Assembly (NCBI GenBank): GCA_913009825.1 | Contig: CAJVYQ010000058.1 | Location: forward strand, 1-35,048 | DNA: 35,048 nucleotides | DNA from: an uncultured Deferribacteres bacterium | Lineage (GTDB): Bacteria; Zhuqueibacterota; JdFR-76; DREG01 | Direction: 5' to 3' | Shown: one piece after another, positions 26,586 to 34,836 of the stretch | Numbering within the stretch: position 1 is the stretch's first letter | How the letters are laid out: the number at the start of each line of letters is the position of its first letter | The notes under the pieces: model-generated | What the model was told of the DNA's origin: nothing | The model's database searches: none | What the model saw: only the letters and a program-made list of their open reading frames with translations | Position numbers and translations under genes: made by a program

Positions 26586-26618
26586 CCCCGAATATTTTTC
26601 GGGGTTCCTTTTGTTTTG
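26586..26618 (+). terminator. Rho-independent terminator after dsrMKJOP
   Basis: CCCCGAA at 26586-26592 and TTCGGGG at 26598-26604 form a perfect seven-base stem with a TATTT loop, and a T-rich tail follows (TTCCTTTTGTTTTG). It lies 278 bases behind dsrP, beyond copy C of the repeat, so dsr transcripts would include the repeat. Confidence 0.7.
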
Positions 26619-26643
26619 CTTTGATAAATATTGAGATTAACAA

Positions 26644-28338
26644 ATGAATTGGCTGGTTGATATTCCCCAAAAAGTTGTCATCATCGGCGGACAGGCGGCC
26701 GGATGCAAAACCGCTGCTCGCCTTGCCCGGTTGTTGCCCGGTTGCCAAATTACCATTGTTGAGCAGGGCGAAATTATCTCCTTCGGCACCTGTGGACTAC
26801 CCTTGTTTGCTTCCGGTGATGTGGATGATCTGCTCGATCTGGCAAAGACTCCGTGGGGTATAGTTCGTGATCCTGATTATTTCCGGGATGCAAAAGGGGT
26901 GGAAGTTTTAGCCGCGACGGAAGCGCTGGCAATTGATCACGCTGACCGGATTGTAAAATGCCGGGAATTGGTGAGAGGTAAAATTATCGAATTGCCTTAT
27001 GATGCGCTCGTTTTGGCTACCGGCAGCAGACCATCCAAGCCGCCATTCAGCATTCCCGATTCTCCCCGCATCGGCCATTTTATTGAACCGGCGGATGCAA
27101 AAAAATTTCACCAATTGGCTCAGACCGGGGAAATTGGTTCGGCTGTTATCCTGGGCAGCGGTTTTATTGGTGTTGAACTGGCGGAGGCGATGGTAAGTTT
27201 GTGGGGCATTGAGACAACCCTCATCGAAATGGAGAACCGGGTGTTGCCGGCCATGGCAGACGCTGCCATTGCACAGCAGCTTTCCGCCGTTCTGCGAAAA
27301 AATGATGTGACACTTCGCCTGAATTGCGGCGTTTTGAAAGTGTCATGCGAAGATAATGGCTTGCCAACCGTCTATCCGGATGATAACACCTCGCTGCAGG
27401 CCGATTATGTATTTGTCTGTCTGGGCCTGTCTCCGAATACTTCATTGGCGGAGTCTTTGAATATTGCGATTGGTCCCAGTGGCGGTTTCCTGACCGACGA
27501 ACAGATGCGGACATCCGTTCCCGGTATCTGGGCCGCGGGAGATTGTGCAGAAGTGAAAAATCTGGTTACCGGAGAACCGGATTGGTTTCCCCTCGGGTCG
27601 CTGGCAAATCGTCAGGGCCGAACTGTTGCCGATAGCATTGCCCATCGGGATACCTGTTTCCCCGGCGCTGTCGGCACCTCATCGGTTAAAGTATTTGATT
27701 TCACCCTTGCTGCTTCCGGATTGTCTGCCTGGAAAGCGAAACGATTTGGCATAAATAACAGAACAGTGTGGGCCACCTTTCCGGATCGACCCGATTATCA
27801 TCCGGAAAAAAAGAATCTGTACACTTCCATGATTTACGATCCGGCAACATTGAAAATATTAGGTTTCCAGGCGGCGGGTTTTGGCGAAGTCACCCGTTAC
27901 GTGGATGTGGTATCCGCCCTGCTTGGCAAAAATCTTACTGCAGCGGATCTGCTGCAACTGGAACATGCTTACACTCCTCCCCATGCATCGCCGGTTTCGC
28001 CCCTTAATCATTTGGGGGCGATGATCCTGGCGCAGGAGAAAGACAAAGTTCAATCTGTTGCACCGGATTTGTCCGGGTTTAACAGCGGGGTCTTGTTGGA
28101 TGTGCGCACTGAAGATGAACATAAACACGCGCCTCTCGATCATGGTGAAACCATGATCCCTCAGGATCAACTGAGACGGCGTACGGATGAATTGGATCTT
28201 ATGCAGCCGATTCATGTGATCTGCCGGCGCGGTCCCCGGTCTTATGAAGCGGTTCGATTTTTAATGAACCGCGGCGCCAAACAGGTGGATTATCTCGGCG
28301 GCGGGACGGCCATGTTATTATCCGAAGAAGAGGAATAA
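26644..28338 (+). CDS. CoA-disulfide/persulfide reductase fused to a rhodanese domain
   Basis: The 564-residue protein has a flavin-dependent disulfide reductase part, residues 1 to about 450. It shows the FAD motif IIGGQAAGCKTA, the single redox cysteine C50 in SFGTCGLPL as in CoA-disulfide reductases, an NAD(P)H motif GSGFIGVELAEA near residue 175, and the second FAD block IWAAGDCAEV near residue 295. The C-terminal rhodanese domain, residues 460-564, has its active cysteine C527 in CRRGPRS. Fusions of this type reduce CoA persulfides or polysulfide with NAD(P)H. The gene is followed after 1 base by hemA. In this setting it could handle sulfane sulfur in the cytoplasm; that is inference. 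Confidence 0.85.
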   Translation: MNWLVDIPQKVVIIGGQAAGCKTAARLARLLPGCQITIVEQGEIISFGTCGLPLFASGDVDDLLDLAKTPWGIVRDPDYFRDAKGVEVLAATEALAIDHADRIVKCRELVRGKIIELPYDALVLATGSRPSKPPFSIPDSPRIGHFIEPADAKKFHQLAQTGEIGSAVILGSGFIGVELAEAMVSLWGIETTLIEMENRVLPAMADAAIAQQLSAVLRKNDVTLRLNCGVLKVSCEDNGLPTVYPDDNTSLQADYVFVCLGLSPNTSLAESLNIAIGPSGGFLTDEQMRTSVPGIWAAGDCAEVKNLVTGEPDWFPLGSLANRQGRTVADSIAHRDTCFPGAVGTSSVKVFDFTLAASGLSAWKAKRFGINNRTVWATFPDRPDYHPEKKNLYTSMIYDPATLKILGFQAAGFGEVTRYVDVVSALLGKNLTAADLLQLEHAYTPPHASPVSPLNHLGAMILAQEKDKVQSVAPDLSGFNSGVLLDVRTEDEHKHAPLDHGETMIPQDQLRRRTDELDLMQPIHVICRRGPRSYEAVRFLMNRGAKQVDYLGGGTAMLLSEEEE

Positions 28339-28339
28339 A

Positions 28340-29572
28340 ATGGCGGAAAATCAGATGGAAAAAACGGAACGGGAAAACCTTTTAATATGTGGGATCAGCC
28401 ATCATTCCGCTTCTCTGGCAGAAAGAGAACAGTTACAGGTGAACCGGCATGAACTGCCTAAAGCCCTAAAAACCTTCATGTCTATTCAGGGCGTCACGGA
28501 GGTGGTCATTCTGTCAACCTGTAATCGCTTTGAAATTTATTTCTGCACCACCAAAAATGATCGCGCCATCGATGTTTTGTACCGTTTTTACCGGAAATTC
28601 AGAAAGCTTGATATCCGTCCTTTGGCGCACCTTTTTTACACAAAACATGCCAGTTCTGTAGTGCGGCATCTGTGCCGCGTAGCGTCGGCCATGGATTCTC
28701 TGGTGCTGGGCGAAACCCAAATTATCGGACAGGTGCGCCAGGCTTACAGTCTAGCGTGCAGCTTTAAAACTCCCGGGAAAATTTTGCATAAAGCGTTTCA
28801 TGCCGCCTTCCGGGCCGGAAAAGCGGTGAGGAGCGAAACGGCAATCGGGGCAGGACAACGATCCGTCGCCGGAGAAGCCGTTGCCATTCTAAGAGAAAAA
28901 GTCCCGCCGGAAGCCATGATTTTGATCACCGGCGTGAATCAAAACACCAAACTTGCGGCCAAATGTCTTTATGACGCCGGTTACCACAATCTGATGTTTG
29001 CCAATCGCACCAAATATAAAGCCGAAAAGCTGGCTGCCCAATTTGATGCCGACGGGTTCAGTCTGGACGGCATTCAGGATAAGTTGAACCAATGCCAGGT
29101 GCTGATCTCCTGCACCGGTGCGCCGGATTTTATCATTTCCGCCGATCAGGTAGCAAAACGGCTCGAAATAAAAGACGGCGGTTTTGTCATTGTCGATATG
29201 GCGGTGCCCAGGGACGTGGATACAACAGGTATCTCCGGTAAAAATCTCCAGGTAATCGACCTGCAGGACCTGAAGAATTACCTTGAATTGCAAAATTTGC
29301 AGCGGAAGGCACAATTCCCGCCGGCGGAACAGTTGATCGAACGGGAAGTAAGTATGTTTCAGGCGTGGCTGGAAACGTGCGAAGACCCGGTGCTGAGTAA
29401 CATTGCCGAAGAATTTGAGCAGATCCGGCAAAAAAAACTGGCCGAACTGGCAAACGATTTATCGCCGGAAGAACAGAAAAAAATGGATGATTTTTCCCGC
29501 AAGCTGGTGCGGCAGATGCTGAGTGTGCCCAAAAAATATCTAACTGTGGAGCAAAGCCGGGAAAAGCAGTAG
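28340..29572 (+). CDS. hemA: Glutamyl-tRNA reductase
   Basis: HemA reduces glutamyl-tRNA to glutamate-1-semialdehyde, the first step of tetrapyrrole synthesis in the C5 pathway, which feeds siroheme and haem. The 410-residue protein has the N-terminal GISHHSASLAERE, the catalytic cysteine C61 in STCNR, and LVLGETQIIGQVRQAY near residues 118-135. The NADPH-binding loop, usually GAGxx, reads GVNQN at 198-202, a divergent form. ANRTKYKAEKLAAQF follows normally. The ribosome-binding site AAGAGGA lies inside the end of the preceding gene, so the two are coupled. Confidence 0.93.
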   Translation: MAENQMEKTERENLLICGISHHSASLAEREQLQVNRHELPKALKTFMSIQGVTEVVILSTCNRFEIYFCTTKNDRAIDVLYRFYRKFRKLDIRPLAHLFYTKHASSVVRHLCRVASAMDSLVLGETQIIGQVRQAYSLACSFKTPGKILHKAFHAAFRAGKAVRSETAIGAGQRSVAGEAVAILREKVPPEAMILITGVNQNTKLAAKCLYDAGYHNLMFANRTKYKAEKLAAQFDADGFSLDGIQDKLNQCQVLISCTGAPDFIISADQVAKRLEIKDGGFVIVDMAVPRDVDTTGISGKNLQVIDLQDLKNYLELQNLQRKAQFPPAEQLIEREVSMFQAWLETCEDPVLSNIAEEFEQIRQKKLAELANDLSPEEQKKMDDFSRKLVRQMLSVPKKYLTVEQSREKQ

Positions 29573-29581
29573 CAATTTTTG

Positions 29582-29694
29582 TTAACCTGAATTGAGCGAT
29601 TGTAGGGCGATTCGCTGAATCGCCAACCGGATTTACATTAAAAATGAAAATCCGTTTTGTAACAAAAACAAGATAATCGCTCAATTCAGGTTAA
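29582..29694 (-). repeat. Family-1 inverted-repeat element, copy D
   Basis: This copy has perfect 20-base terminal inverted repeats (TTAACCTGAATTGAGCGATT at 29582-29601 and its complement at 29675-29694). They begin and end with TTAA, which may be a target duplication. A hairpin GGCGATTC-GCT-GAATCGCC lies next to the left end, and a second (CGGATTT with AAATCCG) is inside. The orientation is opposite to copies C and E. Confidence 0.85.
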
Positions 29695-29853
29695 ATATCC
29701 TTCGTAACTTTGTGCCTTCGTGGCCTAAATTTATGATTCATGCAGGCCAAAGGAAGAATGAAGAGAACAGCAGAATATGTCTTCCGCTCTTAATTAATGA
29801 TTGTATGAATAAATTCGGATAAGGTCGAATAGACCGGTAAAAATGGAGCAGTT

Positions 29854-30549
29854 ATGGCGGAACAAAATAGTAAAAGAGTTTATTTTCCTATTCTAATCTC
29901 TCTCTCGGATAGAAAATGTCTGGTGATTGGCGGCGGACCTATCGCGCGGCATAAAGTACAGAGTCTGGAAAAGTTTTCACCGCAGCTTACTATCCTTGCG
30001 CCGGAGATCGATGAGAAACTGGCGGAGATCGCCGTAAAAAATAAATTTGAAATAATCCGTAAAGAATATAAAACCGCCGATCTGGAAGGTTTTGATCTGG
30101 TGATTGCCGCAACCGGCAAAAAGAAGGTGAGCGCGCAAATCTGGAAAGATTGCAAAGAAAAGAAAATTCTGATCAATGCGGTTGATGATCCGGAACATTG
30201 TGATTTTATTCTGCCGGCCACCGTCAAGCGGGGCGATCTGACGGTTTCGGTTGGTACCCAGGGGCGTTCACCCTTTTTAACCAAAGAATTGCGCCGGTGG
30301 ATGAATCGCATGTTTACGCCGGAATGGGAAGAAGTGATTGACCTGGCAGCGGATTTCAGAAAACAAGTATTTGCCCGTTATTCAGCAAAACAGAGAGAGG
30401 AACGGGACGACTGTTTTGCACGATTTTTGGAAGTGGACTGGGCGGCGTTGCTGCGGGATAAAAGACCTGAAGAATTGACCAAACTTGTTGCCGCCATATT
30501 AGAGGGAAAAAAGTTGAAATTAGAAAATAATGGAAGTGGCGGTGAGTAG
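29854..30549 (+). CDS. Precorrin-2 dehydrogenase / sirohydrochlorin ferrochelatase-type protein
   Basis: The 231-residue protein is related to the N-terminal part of CysG and to Met8p. It would oxidise precorrin-2 to sirohydrochlorin and may insert iron. The NAD-binding motif VIGGGPIARHK lies near residues 24-34. The conserved NAVDDPEHCDFILPA, with D111 and D112, is present. The block GRSPFLTKELRR precedes the C-terminal helical domain. No uroporphyrinogen methyltransferase domain is attached. The supply of siroheme to DsrAB fits its place after hemA, although copy D and other spacer sequence separate the two. Confidence 0.88.
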   Translation: MAEQNSKRVYFPILISLSDRKCLVIGGGPIARHKVQSLEKFSPQLTILAPEIDEKLAEIAVKNKFEIIRKEYKTADLEGFDLVIAATGKKKVSAQIWKDCKEKKILINAVDDPEHCDFILPATVKRGDLTVSVGTQGRSPFLTKELRRWMNRMFTPEWEEVIDLAADFRKQVFARYSAKQREERDDCFARFLEVDWAALLRDKRPEELTKLVAAILEGKKLKLENNGSGGE

Positions 30550-30699
30550 CTCAAATTGTTCGATAATATTGAAAATGTGGGTTATATTCAAGCTTAATTT
30601 TTTTGCGGGAAAATGAACTGTTATTGATAAAATTTATTGAAAATAAATACGCCATAGGCATATTAAAACATGGTATCTCACATTTTAAGGAGATGAAGA

Positions 30700-31152
30700 A
30701 TGAAATTCGAATCAATTAACCAAATCCTGGATTTCGCTATCGAAAAAGAGGAGAATGCGGCACAATTTTACACCGATTTGGCTGCCGGAATGGACAAGCC
30801 GCATATCAAACGGGTCTTTGTGGATTTTGCCCTCGAAGAGAAAAGTCATAAAGCAAAATTGGCATTGGTGAAAGCGGGACAATTGGAGCTTTCCAAACCC
30901 GAAGCGATCATGAATCTGAAACTGGCCGAAATGGTTTCCGATGTAGACCTGGGGGGAGATTTCGATTACCAGAAAGCCCTGATTGCTGCGATGAAAAATG
31001 AGAAAGCTTCCTACAAACTCTACACAGATCTGGCGGAAATGACAGATGACGAAAAAGTGAAAAACATATTTTTAAGCCTTGCTCAGGAAGAAGCCAAACA
31101 TAAACTCCGTTTTGAAATAGAATACGATGAAACCATTTTGACGGAGAATTAA
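30700..31152 (+). CDS. Rubrerythrin-like diiron protein without rubredoxin domain
   Basis: The 150-residue, all-helical protein has two ferritin-like helix pairs. The iron ligands are visible as E in EKEENAAQFY near residues 16-25, the ExxH in LEEKSHKAKL near 46-55, E in KNEKASYKLY near 100-110, and the ExxH in AQEEAKHKLRFE near 127-138. There is no C-terminal CxxC rubredoxin-type domain. Proteins of this type commonly reduce peroxide in anaerobes, but their electron donors vary. A strong AAGGAG lies ahead of the ATG. It stands alone and is distinct in sequence from the broken ferritin-like gene at 17488. Confidence 0.88.
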   Translation: MKFESINQILDFAIEKEENAAQFYTDLAAGMDKPHIKRVFVDFALEEKSHKAKLALVKAGQLELSKPEAIMNLKLAEMVSDVDLGGDFDYQKALIAAMKNEKASYKLYTDLAEMTDDEKVKNIFLSLAQEEAKHKLRFEIEYDETILTEN

Positions 31153-31175
31153 TAGAACTTCCTGCGTAAAAAGAA

Positions 31176-31206
31176 AACCTGCCAGGTTTTCAAAACCTGG
31201 CAGGTT
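31176..31206. repeat. Perfect palindromic hairpin
   Basis: AACCTGCCAGGTTTT and AAAACCTGGCAGGTT, 15 bases each, are separated by a single C. Similar palindromes are dispersed in many bacterial genomes, from memory. There is no T-run behind it, so it is more likely a repeat than a terminator. It marks the end of the GH51 remnant. Confidence 0.7.
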
Positions 31207-31224
31207 CGCGTTGTTTGATTTGAA

Positions 31225-31491
31225 AAGTTGCCCGGTGTCGCGGGCCGATTCCATCCTGCCGGTGATATTCATCGGCAAAACAACCGCCGGGTCAGCGCAG
31301 TGCGGGAATTTTTATTCTACCCAGGGCTTCAACCACATCAGACCTGATTCCTCTGATGTTCGGAATCGGAGATTGTTCTCCGACCCAAAAACCGTCATAA
31401 ATACTACACCCTAAAGTTCCGCAAAATGACCGTAAATATTTTTGTGAATGATATTTTTTGTCTGACAGGGGTAGATGGTTACGGTATTCAT
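31225..31491 (-). pseudogene. N-terminal remnant of a GH51 alpha-L-arabinofuranosidase
   Basis: Read on the - strand from ATG at 31491, the text gives MNTVTIYP and then NIYGHFAEL, the typical N terminus of the family. After a frame disturbance near 31411 it continues as [15 protein letters not shown], then a GIR..VVEAL block, then LR[14 protein letters not shown] and DGIGPR. The stop is TGA where the family has Trp (RWPGG). The similarity ends near 31225, beside the palindrome at 31176-31206. No catalytic region is present. This is a decayed fragment with at least one frameshift and one nonsense codon. Confidence 0.8.
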
Positions 31492-31798
31492 TCTATTGCT
31501 CTCAACAAGCTATTCATTTTCATTCGGCAGGTTTATACTTGTTAGATTCCGGTTCTTTATCAAGAAGTTTATTTTAATAGAAATTACTTTCTCTCTGACC
31601 TGAATTAATTACTCAAGTTTCACAGTTGCACGGCCGGCATAAAAATAATGGGAAATAGCTTAAAAAAGCAATAGTGTCCGGCACGGTTATTGATTAGAAG
31701 AGATCAAATTCAAGTTGATCGGTTTTGAACAGTGAATTTCTTATTGCATTCATTTCTTGTTTTTTAATTTTCTCCAGCTTCTCATCCAAATTGAACAC
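31492..31798. other. AT-rich spacer without a recognisable gene
   Basis: I see no supported gene here. On the - strand a 36-codon open stretch ends at a TAA near 31700 with a helical, Lys/Glu-rich translation that might be the tail of a lost gene, but it matches nothing I recognise. Confidence 0.4.
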
Positions 31799-31826
31799 TT
31801 GACTCTGTTTTCAAATTGATTATATT
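31799..31826 (+). promoter_or_regulatory. Possible promoter of the TonB-dependent receptor gene
   Basis: TTGACT at 31799-31804 and TATATT at 31821-31826 are separated by 16 bases, close to sigma-70 consensus, and lie 51 bases before the ATG. Confidence 0.35.
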
Positions 31827-31877
31827 CATTTATCAATTTTCCTCATAGCCTTAAATACATTCGGGAGTGATGACTGA

Positions 31878-34637
31878 ATGAAACGATTGCTTCTTTTCTT
31901 TATCTGTTTTTCTCTGTTTTTTGTCCATTCCCTTTATGGGCAGACCGCAGGTAAAATTTCCGGCACGGCAATCGATTTGCAGACTGAAAAACCGGTGGCG
32001 AAAGTATTAATCAAATTGCAGGGCACCAAATATTCTCAATTTTCCGATGCAAACGGCAAGTTTTCCTTTCCCAATCTCCCGGCTGGAACTTATCATTTAA
32101 TCGCCATCAAAGAGGAATACTACATCACCGTTGTGCCAAAAATTCAGCTTGGCAGCGGCCGGACCGCTATCGTGAAAGTGGAAATGATTGTTGGTGTTGC
32201 CGATCGGTATGTGCACATGGCACTGGGCGGCGTTACCGTTACTGAAGACCGGCTGCTGGTACCGGAGAATTATCAAACAGTGTATAAAATCGACTCAGGT
32301 GAAATTGAACATCTGCAGGCAACGAGCCTGCGCGATGTTTTGGACCTGATCCCCGGTGTGGTGCGGGGCGAGGGAGATGTGCCCGGTCTGGCGCGATCAT
32401 CAAAAGTCCAATTGCGCAGTGCCGGCCGGGTGAATACCTGGGGATTATTTGGCACCCAGGTTATTGTGGATGACATCCCCATGGACAACAATGCCAATCG
32501 CCAGACAGGCGTGGGGGTTGGCTATGGCGCCAAGGTGCAGCCGACGGGGAATACAGGAGTCGATTTGAGACGGGTTGCCGCGGACAATATTGAATCCGTA
32601 GAAGTAATGCCCGGTTTGGCCTCGGCGGAATATGGCGACTTCACCGACGGCATCATCAAAGTGAAAACAAAAACCGGTGAAATTCCCATGCGTTTGAAAA
32701 TAAAAAATAATCCCGATACAAAAGATTTTTCTTTCATGGGTGGAAGAAATGTCGGTGCTACGCTGGTGAATTACATGATGAATTACGCGTACAGCGAACG
32801 GGATCTGCGCCGGAAAGGCGATGAGGTAAAAAGATTGGTGGGCGAGTTTAAATTCCGCAACCGTTTTTTTAAAAACAATGCCTTCACCATGATGCACAAA
32901 ATCCATTTTTACCGTATGTTCGATGACGATCAGGATCCCAACGATCCGGATCGAACCACGGCGTTCAACCGGGATTACAATATTTCTTACGGCGGTAAAT
33001 TTTATTGGAATCCCACTGCCAAATTCAATCTGGAATCGATCAATTATTTCCGCTACACCCGGCGAAAAAGTTACCGCCGGAAACTGGAAAAAGTGGATAT
33101 CCGGCCGGTGACGGGCAGTGAAGTTGCCGGCACCTTTTTGCCGGTGGATACACTGACCGGCGCCTACATGTCCGAAGTAAACACATTGGGAAAAGAATTT
33201 AATATCGGAATCAAATTGCAGGGACGATACCGGATCGATCGCTTGTTTGGCTGGAAACATCAGATTCTCGGCGGTGCGGAATACAATTACGATGTTAACA
33301 CCGGCAAAGGTAAAATGTTCGACCCGTTACTCCCGCCGGGCGGATCGCTAACCATCCGGCCTTATCCTTTCGATCAGGAACCGGGCATCAGCGGATTGTC
33401 TTTCTATTTTGAAGACCGGCTGGAAGGAAATTTACTGCGGCCGGTGAAAATTTCTTTGGGGCTGCGCTACGATCTCTACGATCCCTACCGTTTATTTGGG
33501 GACGGCGCGTTGATCGACTCGCATCAGGGTAGTTTTCTTAACCCGCGTCTGGGGATTCTGTATAAATTGTTCAGCAAAACCCAGTTGCGCGCCGGTTACG
33601 GCACGGTTGCCAAACGTCCCTCCATCGGTCTGGTTTACAATCAGCCTTATTTCCGGGATCTGCTGGATATTGGCGTTGTCGATGGCGATTCGGTTCAGTT
33701 GGTTTCCACCTACATTTACGATCGCACAAATCCGGAAATCAAAGGATACCGACAGCGTAAGTACTCGCTGGGACTGGATCAGGAGATCGGCTCGGTTGGC
33801 ATCTCGGTAACCGGCTATTATCAGAAATCGGAAAATTCTCCCGGACAAATCGGCTCTCCTTTCATTTTACATCATTATTTTTATCCCGATTTTCTTAACA
33901 ATCCCACCGAAAGGGTGGCCATCGATACTGTTTTTATCAATTACTCCGCCACAAATCCTTATACCAATACCGGCTGGTCAGAAAAATATGGGGTTGAATT
34001 TTCTTTGAATACGCGACGCATCGAACGATTGAATATGAAATTTCGCATTTCCGCTGCCTACAATTACCAGACTTCCGGCAGAAACGATCCCATGTTATCC
34101 AGTCCCAGAATGATTCACTACAGCAATGCGAACACCGGCAGCGATGAGGATTTGATGGTATTCCCCTTTTTCGATCCCGTTAATTCCCGGCACGACCGTC
34201 TTGTTGTGAATTACTATCTGGATTATTTTGCCAGGCCGCTAAGTATTTGGGTCACGCTCAGCGCGCAGAATGTTATGTTGGCCCGGTACCGGAGTTATCC
34301 GCCATCCACCAACTATCATGCTCTCGGCTTTCACAGCATTCATGGCGCCACTTACATTTCGAAAGCGGAAGCGGAAAAATATGACTTGATGCGGCATCCG
34401 GGTCCGTTAGCCGAAGAAATTATCAAAGTTCCCGGCAATAAATGGTTGTTTTCGCTGAATGTGAGTAAATCCCTGTTTTCCGGCTCCGAATTGTCTCTGT
34501 ATGTCATCAACTTTCTAAACGATCTGAGCTGGTATATTTCGCCCTATACGGGACGATACCGATCCAGAAATCCGCAAATTTACTACGGTATCGAGTTCAG
34601 TTCCGAATTGGATAAATTATGGCGAATCATAAAATAA
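31878..34637 (+). CDS. TonB-dependent outer-membrane receptor with carboxypeptidase-regulatory-like domain
   Basis: The 919-residue protein starts with a signal peptide (residues 1 to about 21). Next is a beta-sandwich of the CarboxypepD-regulatory-like type at about residues 24-105 (GKISGTAIDLQTEKPV, then DANGKFSFPNLPAGTY). A plug domain lies at about 130-260, with LRDVLDLIPGVV, VIVDDIPMDNN and VEVMPGLASAEYGDFTDG. The rest is a long beta-barrel region rich in alternating aromatic and polar residues. It ends in ELDKLWRIIK and lacks the usual terminal aromatic residue. The substrate is unknown. The domain order is common in Bacteroidota and related phyla. No SusD partner or TonB gene is in the window, and the gene has no visible link to the sulfur block. 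Confidence 0.9.
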   Translation: MKRLLLFFICFSLFFVHSLYGQTAGKISGTAIDLQTEKPVAKVLIKLQGTKYSQFSDANGKFSFPNLPAGTYHLIAIKEEYYITVVPKIQLGSGRTAIVKVEMIVGVADRYVHMALGGVTVTEDRLLVPENYQTVYKIDSGEIEHLQATSLRDVLDLIPGVVRGEGDVPGLARSSKVQLRSAGRVNTWGLFGTQVIVDDIPMDNNANRQTGVGVGYGAKVQPTGNTGVDLRRVAADNIESVEVMPGLASAEYGDFTDGIIKVKTKTGEIPMRLKIKNNPDTKDFSFMGGRNVGATLVNYMMNYAYSERDLRRKGDEVKRLVGEFKFRNRFFKNNAFTMMHKIHFYRMFDDDQDPNDPDRTTAFNRDYNISYGGKFYWNPTAKFNLESINYFRYTRRKSYRRKLEKVDIRPVTGSEVAGTFLPVDTLTGAYMSEVNTLGKEFNIGIKLQGRYRIDRLFGWKHQILGGAEYNYDVNTGKGKMFDPLLPPGGSLTIRPYPFDQEPGISGLSFYFEDRLEGNLLRPVKISLGLRYDLYDPYRLFGDGALIDSHQGSFLNPRLGILYKLFSKTQLRAGYGTVAKRPSIGLVYNQPYFRDLLDIGVVDGDSVQLVSTYIYDRTNPEIKGYRQRKYSLGLDQEIGSVGISVTGYYQKSENSPGQIGSPFILHHYFYPDFLNNPTERVAIDTVFINYSATNPYTNTGWSEKYGVEFSLNTRRIERLNMKFRISAAYNYQTSGRNDPMLSSPRMIHYSNANTGSDEDLMVFPFFDPVNSRHDRLVVNYYLDYFARPLSIWVTLSAQNVMLARYRSYPPSTNYHALGFHSIHGATYISKAEAEKYDLMRHPGPLAEEIIKVPGNKWLFSLNVSKSLFSGSELSLYVINFLNDLSWYISPYTGRYRSRNPQIYYGIEFSSELDKLWRIIK

Positions 34638-34683
34638 TGACTGAAACGATTCTATGATATGCAATACTCGTTTTTATCAAAAT

Positions 34684-34814
34684 CTAAATTGACTGATTTA
34701 CCTGTTTTTGAGCTTGTCTTTGTTGCCGAACCGGTGTTTAATTTTTCACTGTAAATCTAATTTAATCGGGCCGCCGATTCAGCGAATCGACCTGCAATCG
34801 CTCAATTCAGGTTA
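34684..34814 (+). repeat. Family-1 inverted-repeat element, copy E
   Basis: The left end is CTAAATTGACTGATT at 34684-34698 and the right end AATCGCTCAATTCAGG at 34796-34811. The hairpin CGATTC-AG-CGAATCG lies near 34775 next to the right end, in the arrangement of copies B and D read from the other strand. TTTTTGAGCTT near 34706 is shared with copy B. Confidence 0.75.
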
Positions 34815-34836
34815 CAATTATATTTAAGGAAAAGAA

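Noticed and set aside
31211-31414. A 67-codon + strand open frame in the spacer before the receptor
   Set aside because: It is the complement of the GH51 remnant, which explains the sequence better.
31690-31800. Possible C-terminal tail of a lost gene on the - strand (36 open codons)
   Set aside because: It is too short and matches no family I can name; kept only as a note in the spacer entry.
32445-33260. A 271-codon open frame on the - strand inside the TonB-dependent receptor
   Set aside because: The + strand has a signal peptide, a plug and a barrel in one frame; the antisense frame has no such support.
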